DNA from: Impatiens glandulifera
Taxonomy: Eukaryota > Streptophyta > Magnoliopsida > Ericales > Balsaminaceae
Length of the DNA stretch: 64,000 nucleotides
Reading direction: 5' to 3'
Assembly (NCBI RefSeq): GCF_907164915.1
Contig: NC_061862.1
Coordinates: 60,265,068 to 60,329,067, forward strand
Shown: one piece after another, positions 10,469 through 21,300 of the stretch
How positions within the stretch are numbered: the stretch's first letter is position 1
How the letters are laid out: every line of letters starts with the position of its first letter
Notes under the pieces: model-generated
Told to the model about the DNA's origin: nothing
Database searches by the model: none
What the model saw: the letters and a program-made list of their open reading frames with translations, nothing else
Made by a program: the position numbers and the translations under genes

Positions 10469-11269
10469 CAATAAAAGCTCTTTAAATTAATAATGTCGGG
10501 ATCGGAGAAATTTATTAATTTAAAGAGTTATTAATTTATCGATTAATTAATAATTATTAATTTATCGATAAATTAATAATTATTAATTTAAAAAGGTTTA
10601 AACCGATTCAACGTATAATTCATATATCCGTATAAAATAAGTAATTATACACACCAAATAAAAAGACAAATTAGTCTATGCCTTTTAGAATTACGTTGGA
10701 GCGAACATTGGAACTCCAATCTTAAAATTATTAATGAGTTTTGAAGTAATAAATGACTTTAAAATACTGTAATGTAAACAAGAGAAACAAATGTGAATGT
10801 CATAGAGCATATAAATTGTGGGTACTATCATTGAGAACAATACAGAAGATGACATTGAAGATGATACGGTGTTTTTGGAGCCTATTACGTGAAAGGAAGC
10901 TTTTATGACGTCGAACACTCTTCATAACTTTATCATACAATATAAAAATACAACACTTAAGCTATTAAATTTAATAAGAAAAGTTAGAGATGAGCTGCAA
11001 ATAGACTTACTTTAAAAAATCAGATAACTATTAAATCATATTTCAATAGAAATAGAATGTAATATATATATGTTTTCAATTTTTATGAATTATTAATTTA
11101 TAATTTTTTTGGGATCGAAAAATTATAAAGGGATCTCACGAAAAAATATTATCTTATTATTTTATTGAGTTTTTCAGTTTTTTACATTGGCCTAAGTCGA
11201 GACCGAATAAATTTATTATTTTAGAGAGTTTATTAATTTACCAAATATTAATTTATAGAGTTTCTATTG
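10469..11269 (+). mobile_element. pogo/Tigger-like Tc1-mariner element
   Basis: The ends are inverted: caataaaagctctttaaatt at 10469 and the near-complement ending ctctattg-like at 11269, about 25 bp. TA flanks both sides (10467-10468, 11270-11271), the Tc1/mariner target duplication. Near each end are repeated phrases such as ttattaatttatcga. Inside is a remnant of the C-terminal end of a pogo-like transposase (10825-10970). Most of the transposase gene is missing, so it is a deleted derivative. Confidence 0.65.
10825..10970 (+). pseudogene. pogo-like transposase C-terminal remnant
   Basis: In one plus frame the translation is acidic (EDDIEDD), then VFLEPIT, a stop, then KEAFMTSNTLHNFIIQYKN. 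The pattern 'acidic tract - PIT-KEA - LHNF-QYEN' is typical of the C-terminus of plant pogo/Tigger transposases that share the CENP-B/Jerky DNA-binding and DDE domains. The stop replaces an expected arginine codon (CGA to TGA). The catalytic domain is absent. Confidence 0.6.
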
Positions 11270-11447
11270 TATATAGTATTAAAAAAATTGTTTAATAAAT
11301 TTTTTAGTTATGGTATAATTGTGTCCCACAGGAATTCCTAAAACTAAACGGGATAGAAATTGTAGAAAAATAAAATTCACAAAATAGAATGAGGGAGAGA
11401 ATGATAAATTCATTTTCTACCCTGATCCACCGTTTGTCATCCCTAAC

Positions 11448-12576
11448 TTTAGGATTACAATCTTAAAGAGAAAAGAATAATGATTCATTTTTCTATGTAA
11501 AAAAAAAAAACTCTAATTAAAAACATATATTTATAAGTCACATAGCTAAGCTAGGTCGAGCGGCTCAAATCAAAAATATTTAAGTATGATCACCATAACT
11601 CTAACATGTGGGTTGGGTAGAGGAGTTGAGTCTGATTTATGAGATAAGTATGTTCTAGTTCAGGCCCTCGTTAAATTTTTTTAGGTAAGCTCTAATAGGA
11701 TGAGAAAACAGATAAACCCAACTCATTCTCAACCTAAATTAAATTTAGGTAACTTATAATTTAACCTGTATTATTCACTAATATAGTTTGGGTATGAATT
11801 GGGTAACTCAAACTATTTTTTTAATTGTTTTTCATTTAACATAATTTTGACTTATTTAATACATTTGTATCTTGATTAACACGTTTTTAACTCATTTAAC
11901 AAGTATTCGACTCGTTATATACAATTTAACATATTCTTAACCAATCTAACACGTCTTTTACTCGTTTGACAAATTTTTAACTTGTTTAATATATTTTTCG
12001 CTCGTTTAACAAATATTTGACTCGTTTTATTTTATTTAACCTTCTTTTGAAATGTTTAACATATTTTAACCCATTTAATCTCGTTTAATTCGTTATTTTT
12101 TATTCATTAAACTTGTTTTGGCTTGACATATTTGATTTTCTTAACATTTTTTATCTCAAAATTAAGTATATAAATAAAAAATTAATATTTTAATATTTTA
12201 TTTTTGAAAGAGAAAGTGAGGTGAGAGAGCAGAACTAATTTAGTAAAACATGGCACAGATTATTTAGAACTTGTTTATGAAATTTTTTTAATTACATTAA
12301 TATTTTTTTTTTTTTGAGTAACTCAAATTCAACCTGAATTAAACTTAATCCAAATTCAATTCAACCCAAAATTTACCCAACTCAAACCAAATTATTTCAC
12401 CTAAATTTATATTAGGTTTGGGTTAGGATATAGGTCAACCCAATATATACTCACCTAGATTATAGTGGTTCAAGAATTATTGATAACACTTTCTTGAATT
12501 CTCTATTTGTTTTAATATTTTAAATCTCAAAACTAAGATTAAAAAAAAGTATGGTTGCGTGGCTAAATAATATTTT
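11448..12576. other. AT-rich intergenic with diffuse short repeats
   Basis: At 11830-12110 a degenerate motif close to 'taacaaatttttaactcgttt' recurs about every 22 bases. Flanks contain repeated caacccaa/ggttgggt phrases in opposite orientation (about 11620 and 12420), suggesting an old inverted-repeat transposon. No gene. Confidence 0.4.
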
Positions 12577-12650
12577 GATCTTACCAAGTATGTTCTCTCA
12601 TTGTTAATTCCATAATATTCAACAATATTAAAATAATACTTGGTAAGATC
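12577..12650. repeat. Perfect 15-bp inverted repeat
   Basis: gatcttaccaagtat at 12577-12591 and its exact complement at 12636-12650, separated by 44 bases. It can fold into a stem-loop; it may be a small MITE. Confidence 0.6.
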
Positions 12651-12944
12651 TACTTTTTTTTTACATTAAAAAATTTGATAGAATTGTGATTACACAAACA
12701 TATGGATTAAGATGAGATGGATTAAGATGTTTGAGGTATTTAGCTACAAGGATAAACAAGTAGACAATCATCATGTTAGCTTTTAATAGTTATAAATATT
12801 TGTTTTTGAAGTTTGTTTGTTTGATATATAAGTGTGTTACTTCCTTTTTTCTAATTTTGTGTATGGACACTTTGCTTATTTGGTTTTATTTTTATGTTTA
12901 CTTGGAATAAACAAGATTATAGAATATATAAAATGAGAAAGATG

Positions 12945-13265
12945 AACCTAAATGAGAAGTGATTAAGAAGATTTTTTTTAATTGAGGATGATAGCATGAC
13001 CTCTCATCCATAACATTCACTTTAACTTAAGTAAAAATTGAACCTGTAACCTTTAATAGAAGTGATTAAGAAGATTTTTTTAATTGAAAACAATAGCTTA
13101 ACCCTCAGCCATGACATTCACTTTAAAGTAAAAAGTGAAAAAGTGAAATTTGATAAAGTAAAAATTGAACATCTTTAATAGAGGTGATTAAGAAGATATT
13201 CTAAATAAAAGATTGAACCTCTATCTAACCTTTAATAGAGGTGATTAAGAAGATATTCTAGATAA
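12945..13265. repeat. Tandem direct duplications
   Basis: A block starting gtgattaagaagat recurs at about 12958, 13062, 13186 and 13240. The first pair share about 100 bases (including catgaca/cataaca ttcactttaa) and the second pair about 55 bases. Confidence 0.6.
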
Positions 13266-13779
13266 AAGAAGTGAAAAGAAAAAAGAAAAAGGAAATGGAT
13301 GGTTAAGAGTTTTGAGGAAGGAGTTCTTGATTATATTGAGAATTAGAAGGCAAGATCAACCTTTTAATAGCCCAAAGTAAAAAGAAAGGTGCAAGTGAGG
13401 TGAGAACCAACTTTAAGGTGAATATTTTGATCTCTAAACAATGTGATTATTTTGAATTGTTTGTATTAACATTTCAACAACAATAATTTTGGCACTATCA
13501 TTACATAATGATAATTTAAAATTGTATACTTGTAACCTCGTGACAAAAATATTATCTAAATAAATCTATTAAGAGTTTGTTCAGATTAAGGTTATTTGTA
13601 TAACCTAGAATAAAGAAAAAAATAACGATGGTCGATAATTTTGAGGAAGATGATTATTTTTGGTAAAAAAATTTAAAAAATATTTATATATATATATATA
13701 ATATAAAATAATAATTTAAAATAGAAGATATTTTAATATTTTTGTTAATAACTGCAGAGTTGATCATTCGAACCTTTCA

Positions 13780-13900
13780 TCTCGGACTTATGAATGGGGA
13801 TATTCCCGAAACTTACAAAGAAAAAAAGATCAATTCATAGATGTAGATCTCGGACTTATGAATGAGGATATTCCCGAAACTTACAAAGAAAAAAAGAAGT
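13780..13900. repeat. Direct repeat of about 50 bp
   Basis: The phrase ctcggacttatgaatg, then atattcccgaaacttacaaa, occurs at 13782 and again at about 13849 with one difference. Confidence 0.7.
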
Positions 13901-15128
13901 GAGTTAGACAAAAAGAAAAGCAACTTGTATAAGAAATGACTTGGACAAAACGAAATGAAGTCACTTAGACAAAATTTTTGTCGATAATCTAATAGATGTA
14001 AAAGAGAGTAAAATAATAACCAAAACCGAGACAGGCTGAGTTAAAACAAGAATGCACAGCAAAAATTTATGATAGCTTCCTAGAACACAATATTTTCAAT
14101 TTTCAATAATTTTAACTAATATTATGTCATCTTCCAACTTAGAATTTTATCAATTTTCTCTGAGTAATTTTCTTTTACGAGTTTGTACTAAATAGATACG
14201 GATAAAGCGACACTATAAATTGTCTTTTCTTTGAACAATTGCTCATTCTCGTCTAAGTTTTGAAAATAACATTGGTAATTGTTCAAGTCCAAAATATTAA
14301 TCCCCACTTAAATTTTAGCAATTTCAACCAAACTTTCTTTGTTGACCAATCAAGGCTTGACATCCCTAATGTTAATTGTATAACCACTAGACATCCTCCC
14401 ACATATCATATATCCACTTGTCACATTGTATAACCTTGAGACATCCTCCCACTATACTATCAATCACATTATCTTTGGTTATCCCCTTACAAAAGAACAA
14501 GTAAAAACTCTAAAAATATAATCATCAATGCTACTAGATGACTATTGATAAAAAAAAATTCCAAAACTCAATTGGCAAGTGCAATATGATTGCCAACCCA
14601 CACTACCCAATCGTGACCCAGGACGGGTGTATTGTTTCTTATCGATACCCTTACACAAAAAAATACTTCTAACAATTTATAAGATGCATAAGTTAAACCG
14701 GTTAAAAAGAGATCTGAAGCGATTTATAAGCCCTCTAATAGTGAGTTTGAGATGGGCACTAGGGAGCAAGCACTAGCCTGACAAAATCCTACACCCACAA
14801 CTCGACACCGATACAATCAACATGCAAAAATGGTCCCCAACATTATTAACCTTTAATCCAAGTGTCCACCTCTAAATTTAGTATTCATCACTATTTGGGA
14901 TTGATATTCCCAATAAAATTTTAAGAATTGACACATAATTGACAATTCTTGAAAAAAAAATTGGTAAAAGCTTTCAAAGACGTTAAGAAAGCTGGACATG
15001 GTTGTTTCATTAGTGCAAGCCAAACCTTACTCTGATGCAAAACTGTCAAATATGAATCTTCAACTAACATTTGGCTTGCCATTCAATGACTATCTATTTG
15101 AAGGATACAGTAGTGTACCGAAGCATGC
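13901..15128. other. Intergenic, no recognised gene
   Basis: AT-rich with a slightly richer part at 14560-14830. Nothing recognised. The first 130 bases before 15129 are 3' flank of the ELM2 ORF. Confidence 0.4.
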
Positions 15129-15854
15129 TCATCGATGTCCAGTTAAGTACTTGGTTTGGACATTTTTAGAGTTTCTGGATGAAATTCTTTCAGCCTTTGA
15201 CCTTTTCTTCGAGCTTTTCAGAGTTGAGGAGGTTTTGGTAGCCTCATCATCATCATCCTCATCCTCATCAGTATCAATAGTTTTACATCCCAACCTGGTC
15301 TGCAGACTTATCCTCCTAGGAATATAAACATTGAAGTAGTAACCAACAATGGCTTTTCTGCTCCTTGAAGGAAAACTTTCAGGAGCCTGCTTCAGAAAAC
15401 ATTTTCCTTGCGAGATTGGATTTGTTTTCACAAGATTGATAAACTTCATTTGCTCCTGCATGTTCCATAGCTTTGAAACATCTTCCCCCATCTCATCAAA
15501 TCTCCATTTCTGGAATGCAGGGCCAAGATCAGCCTGCAGCTGCTTCCTTTTGTTCAAGATATGGTGATTGACGCATTCAATAGTTCCGGGCATGGTACAA
15601 GTGCAAAAATCGGTTCTCCCTTTCCCGATTATGCAGGCTCTTGTTTCTGATTTTCGGACATTGATTGGCCAATCTTTGGTGCCCAACCATCTTAATTGAG
15701 CACCTAAAGGTGGACCAGTTAAATCTGGAATCTCTGCCTGAAAACGAGGCCCAACCGGAATGACTAGTTTTGTACAATCATCATTGATGAAGTCAAACCA
15801 GCTAGGTGTATCTGGTTCTTTATGGAGAATAGGTTTACTCTTCTTCCTCGTCAT
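15129..15854 (-). CDS. ELM2/SANT-domain protein, truncated ARID-ELM2 type
   Basis: The ORF gives 241 residues. Residues ~31-80 (VIPVGPRFQAEIP, then WLGTKDWP and IGKGR) match the ELM2 domain of plant ARID/BRIGHT-ELM2 chromatin proteins. A C/C motif (CTCTMPGTIECV) follows, then a SANT-like region (~125-185, ending FPSRSRKAIVGYYFNVYIPRR) and an acidic run (DEDEDDDDE, ~194-203). In relatives this module is the C-terminal half of a protein with an N-terminal ARID DNA-binding domain; no ARID is seen in the 2 kb upstream. An AG acceptor-like site (tttttgag) lies 30 bases before the ATG, after an in-frame stop, so this may be a last exon. Either a truncated gene copy or the 3' exon of a gene with distant exons; the frame is intact. 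Confidence 0.6.
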   Translation of the reverse strand: MTRKKSKPILHKEPDTPSWFDFINDDCTKLVIPVGPRFQAEIPDLTGPPLGAQLRWLGTKDWPINVRKSETRACIIGKGRTDFCTCTMPGTIECVNHHILNKRKQLQADLGPAFQKWRFDEMGEDVSKLWNMQEQMKFINLVKTNPISQGKCFLKQAPESFPSRSRKAIVGYYFNVYIPRRISLQTRLGCKTIDTDEDEDDDDEATKTSSTLKSSKKRSKAERISSRNSKNVQTKYLTGHR

Positions 15855-18312
15855 CGTCTTTTTCGAAGGTTCGTTTCTTCCTCAAAAATTGTAGTGTCTT
15901 ATTGAATCACTTTTCAACTAGGATTGCTAGTGACTCATAAAAGACGACTCCAATGCATGCTATGTTATATTGCTAAATATTTAGAAGACATGGATGGAAT
16001 TACCGCTGTTAAGATGCAAAATGAATGGTCAAATAACTTGCCACTTATTACATTCAAACACTTCATCATGGTAAAACAGAATCTTGGTAGAGATTACATG
16101 TTAATCCTGCTAAGAAATGTTTGATTCCATGTGATTAATGAATATATATGCCTAGATAGAAAGAAAATGTTAAAAACGAAGATGTAGACAGCTAAAGCTA
16201 CACCAATAGGAATACAGCCTTGATTCAAATGTGATATATTCTATTAGAAATCTTTACATAATTTACTTTCTACAAAAATTCAATTATTCGTCTTTATGCA
16301 TAAGTTTAGAAATTTATAGTGGGAAGATCATAAAAGCTTGCACCATGCTTTCACCATTATTGAAACTGAGCTAGATGTTGAATTAACTACAGATTTACTA
16401 GCAAACCTCCTAAACTATTTCTACCCTGAATCAATGATCATCCTTCATATCTCAGACTTGCACATTTCAACTAAGCTAGAATTTACAGCTCTAGTGGGTA
16501 AACTATCATAATATAGCTACTCATTTTATCACTAATAATCTCCTAATTTCTTGCAAAATAAGGCCCTATTTTGAATAGCAGAATTCTTCATCCTTCATAG
16601 ACTGATTGAATAGTTTTGAATCCTAGTTGTTGAAAATGTGGGGGAAATACATAGATTTATGTGTAGAAGATTGAGGAAGAGATTTAATGATGAAACTTAA
16701 ATGAGGACCTAGGTGAGAAAAGAGGTATGAGGGGAGCAAGAATTCGATTTTAGGCTGGTGCAAATATGGATGATACATATAGTTTTCTGTTTGTATACTC
16801 ATTATTAGGCTAGTTGTAGGCGTCTTCAAAGTTCAACGCACCTGAGAACGACTAAAGGAGAAGAGAGGTGCGAGGAGAACAAGAATTCGATTTCTAGAAT
16901 GGTGAAAATAGAGGAAATATATAGCTCTCTCGCCTTGTATACTCAGTAATGGAATAGTATGAAGAACAAAATATTACTCAAGATGGTAACCAACCCCATA
17001 GCAATTCCTATTATCAAGGTGAGATCTCTCAGTTCTCTGTTCTGTTTTCTTGACTGACCATTTTAGGTCTCTTATTGTTTATCAGCTGGATTTAGATTAA
17101 TGGCCTTTTTCCCTAATTCTCATCTAAACAGGCATCCCACTCCTGCTCATGTCTTCATGTTGTCCTAAATTTTTCATACAAAATCTGACAATCCAATTGT
17201 TCTCTTTCTATTGTGATCTATATGGTATTGCAATAGCAGTCAGTAGATCAAGAAATCGAAAAACAAAATCAGGCAAAATTTGACAATTGTTACAAGAATT
17301 GATACAATTGGATCATGAGTTCAGATTTAAAGTACAGATCTTGAGACCAGTCTCAAATCATTGGATTTGTTAAGAGTTTACAATTCTCGGAGATCCAAAC
17401 TACATATAAAGCCTAATCAAGCTGTATGAAATGAATAATCTATGAACGTACTTGTTTTAGGATCAGCAGGATGATTCCAGAACGCTTTTACCTTCAAAGG
17501 CCACTTGGGTGATTCCAGAACGCTTTTACCTTTGAAGTTGCCATGGAATCTCTCTCTCTCCTCTCTGTACCTCTATCAGTTGAAAACTATTACATGTGCT
17601 CTTCACTAATATACCTAAGCCCAACATCGTTTTGGTATTTTACATCCGGTTAAGGCTCAGGTCCATAACTAAAATTCGAACAGAACACAAATAAATCAGA
17701 TTTGAATAATTTATTTTTGAAATTAATAAACAGATCAAAATTGAATTAATATATGAAAGTGAACTCATTTATAATTTTCTGATTTTGATTTTTTTTTATT
17801 TTTTATTTATTTAAAATTAATTTGTAATTTAACTTCATTATTTTTCATATTAATATATGAAATAGAGATATATAATATTAATTATATCTAATAAGATCGA
17901 GTTAGCTTCGAATCAATTACAAATAAACATATGAAATTCAAATTAGATAATTTGACAATTAGATAATTTGACATAAATTACTAAACGGGTCGAATTTAAA
18001 TTAGTATCGATCTCAGCCCAAAACTTATCAACCAAACTCACAATCCAACATATTAATTTAGGCCTCGATTTTGAGTTATTTAAATAACAAAAAAATCAAA
18101 TATTATTACATTTTCTTCTCATTCATCAAATCATTTCAGTCATTAACCAAAATACTAAAATGTACTTTATTTTAAATTATTATTTTTTATTTATTTATAC
18201 ATATCAATACCTTTTAAACTATTTTATAAAAAATACATTTGGACAACTTTTTCAAAATTATATTCAATCATCATTTATTTCTCTAAGTTATTTAAAAAAT
18301 CCATCACAATAG
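15855..18312. other. Intergenic upstream of ELM2 ORF
   Basis: No ARID exon found. Two local direct repeats are present: about 95 bases at 16710-16810 repeated at 16862-16955 (gagcaagaattcgatttt / gaacaagaattcgatttc), and gatgattccagaacgctttt-type at 17470 and 17508. The rest is AT-rich. Confidence 0.45.
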
Positions 18313-18323
18313 TCCTAGTTCTA

Positions 18324-21300
18324 TTGATGGCAAAAGATATCCTACCCAACAGTGAGTAACTATCTATTTCTGAACCCGATTTTAATTTCATTACCTGACC
18401 CCAATTGGTATCTCTACTCCTATTTCCATTCCCGATTCATTGAGTACCGATCTCCGACAAATACCACATTACCCTATTAAAAAACTTATAAGGTTATAAA
18501 TATTAAAGAAGAAAAAAAACAAACTTAATAAATAGATTTAAAATCAGTAATATCGAAATATTAAAAATATAAATAAGAATATTACTTACCTACATACTTA
18601 TTTTGTAGATCTCAAAACATAAATTAATGTAGGAAAAAAGAATGAAAATTTTAAAAAATTATTAAAGATTAAAATATAAAGAATGATGAGAGAGAAATAA
18701 TATTTTGTTATTAAAATAGTTAAAGATTTGTGTAGAGAAATATTTTTCTGGGGAGTATAAAAAATTTAAAGGTGGAGTGTAGTGTATTTATGACAATGTT
18801 TAGAGTAAGTGTAGATAAGACCAAATTAAATAATTTATTTGTAACGATAAAATATTTGAAAACTTATACATTAAACTTTAATAAAAAAACATTAATTTTA
18901 GTATTAATATAGTCGGGTATCGGGTTTGAGTTTCACAAACTCCTCATCCCCGACCCCATACTTGACCGGGCACATTCTCCCCCAACAGGCCCTAGTTCTA
19001 GGGATGACAACGGATATCATACCCAACGGGTAGTGAAATATCCATACCCGAACTCGATTTTAATTTCATTACCCGACCCCGACGAGTATCTCTACTCATA
19101 TCCCCATCCCTGATTCATTAGGTACCGATCCCCGACGGATACCCATTAAAAAACTTATAAAATTATAAATATTAAAGAAAAAAACACAAATTTAATTAAT
19201 AAATTTAAAACCAATAATACCGAAATATTGAAAATATAAATAAAAATACTACTTACCTACATACTTATTTTTTTTTGTAGATCTTGAAGATAAATTAGTG
19301 TGGAAAAAAATGAAAATTGAAAAAAATAATTAAAGATTAAAATATAAAGAATGATGAGAGAGAAATAATATTTTGTTATAAAAATAAAAGTTTTAGTTAA
19401 AGATTTGTGTAGAGAAATATTTTTTTGGAAAATATAAAAAATTTAAAGGTGGAGTGTAGTGTATTTATGACAATGTTTAGAGTGAAGTGTAGATAAGACC
19501 AAATTAAATAATTTATTTGTAACGATAAAATATTTGAAAACTTACACATTAAACTTTAATAAAAAAACATTAATTTTAGTATTAATATAGTCGGGTATCG
19601 GGTTTGAGTTTCACAAACTCCTCATCCCCAACCCCATACTTGACCAGGCACATTCTCCCCCAACAGGCCCTAGTTCTAGGGATGACAACGGATATCATAC
19701 CCGACGGGTAGTGAAGTATCCATACCCGAACCCGATTTTAATTTTATTACCCAACCCCGACGAGTATCTTTACTCATATCCCCATCCCTGATTCATTAGG
19801 TACCGATCCCCGATGGATACCCATTAAAAAACTTATAAAATTATAAATATTAAAGAAAAAAACACAAATTTAATTAATAAATTTAAAACCAATAATACCA
19901 AAATATTAAAAATATAAATAAAAATACTACTTACCTACATACTTATTTTTGTAGATCTTGAAGATAAATTAGTGTGGAAAAAAATGAAAATTGAAAAAAA
20001 TAATTAAAGATTAAATATGAAGAATGATGAGAGAAAAATATTATTTTGTTATTAAAATAAAAGTTGGAGTTAAAGATTTATGTAGAGAAATATTTTTGGG
20101 GAATATAAAAAATTTAAAAGTGGAGTGTAGTATATTTATGACAATGTTTGGAGTGAAGTGTGCATAAGACCAAATTAAATAATGTAATTGTAATGATGAA
20201 ACATTTGAAAAGTCACACATTAAACTTTAATAAAATTAATTAATTTTAATATTAATATAGTTGAATATTGAGTTTGGGTTTCGCACACTCCTCGTTTTCG
20301 ATCCCGTACCCGACCGAGTACTTTCTCCCCAACAAGCCCTAGTTCTAAGGATGATAATTGATATCCTACCCGATGGGTAGTGAAGTACCCATCACCGAAC
20401 TCGATTTTAATTTTATTACCCGACCCCGACAAATATCTCTACTCCTATCTCCATTCCCGATTCATTGGGTACCGATCACCGAAGGATACTCCATTATCCG
20501 ATTAAAAATTTTATAAAACTATAAATATAAAAGAAAAACTAACACAACTTTAATAAATAAATTAAAAAACAATAATATCAAAATATTAAAAGTATAAATA
20601 AAAACATTATTTACCTACATACTTATTTTTTTAGATTTTGAAGATAAATTAGTATGGAGAAAAAAAGAATGAAAATTGAAAAAAATAATTAAAGATTAAA
20701 TATGAAAAATGATGAAAAATAAATAATTTTTGTTATCTATATATATATATAATTATGTTTAATTTTTAAAATGTTCGAATTGCTGAGTCGAGAACTGTGG
20801 TTAATTTGGATATATATGTGAGAGTAAATTGATACTTGGGTCGGTTGTGAGTTTACCCGCCCATAAACTTAAAACGATTAAAAATAAAATTAAAAATGTT
20901 ATATGTATGTTTCAAACTCACAACTTAACCAAATAAGTACTAACCTTTAACCAACTATACTAATAAAAATTTATATTTTAAATTCAACATTAAATTTAAT
21001 GAACGCAGAACGTTTTAACAATATAAATTCAATTTTTTAACTAACTATTATATATGCTCAGTTTTCAAAGTATCTAGATTTTCGGGTCGAAAATTATGGT
21101 TAATTTGGATATATATGTGAAAGTAATGGATTTTTGGTCGGATTATGGATTGACCCGCTCATTAACTTAAAACGGTTAAAAAAATAAAAAATACTATAGG
21201 TATGTTTCGAACTCGCAACATAACAAAATAAATACAACTATTAAACCAACAAGGCAAATAAGATTTTATATTTTAATTCAATATCAAATTTGATGAGCGC

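Larger units (their letters stand above)
10215..11447. mobile_element. hAT-like outer element with nested mariner
   Basis: The left end taggtatgacaa (from 10215) and the right end ttgtcatcccta (to 11447) are inverted repeats with one mismatch, of the tagggatgacaa type seen in plant hAT-like elements and in the array at 18.3-24.7 kb. The pogo-like element 10469-11269 lies inside it. An 8-bp target duplication is not evident. No hAT transposase remains, so it is a non-autonomous element enlarged by a later insertion. Confidence 0.45.

Noticed and set aside
14998..15327. Plus-strand ORF with a Ser run
   Set aside because: It is antisense to the acidic tract of the ELM2 ORF; the Ser run is the complement of the Asp/Glu codons.
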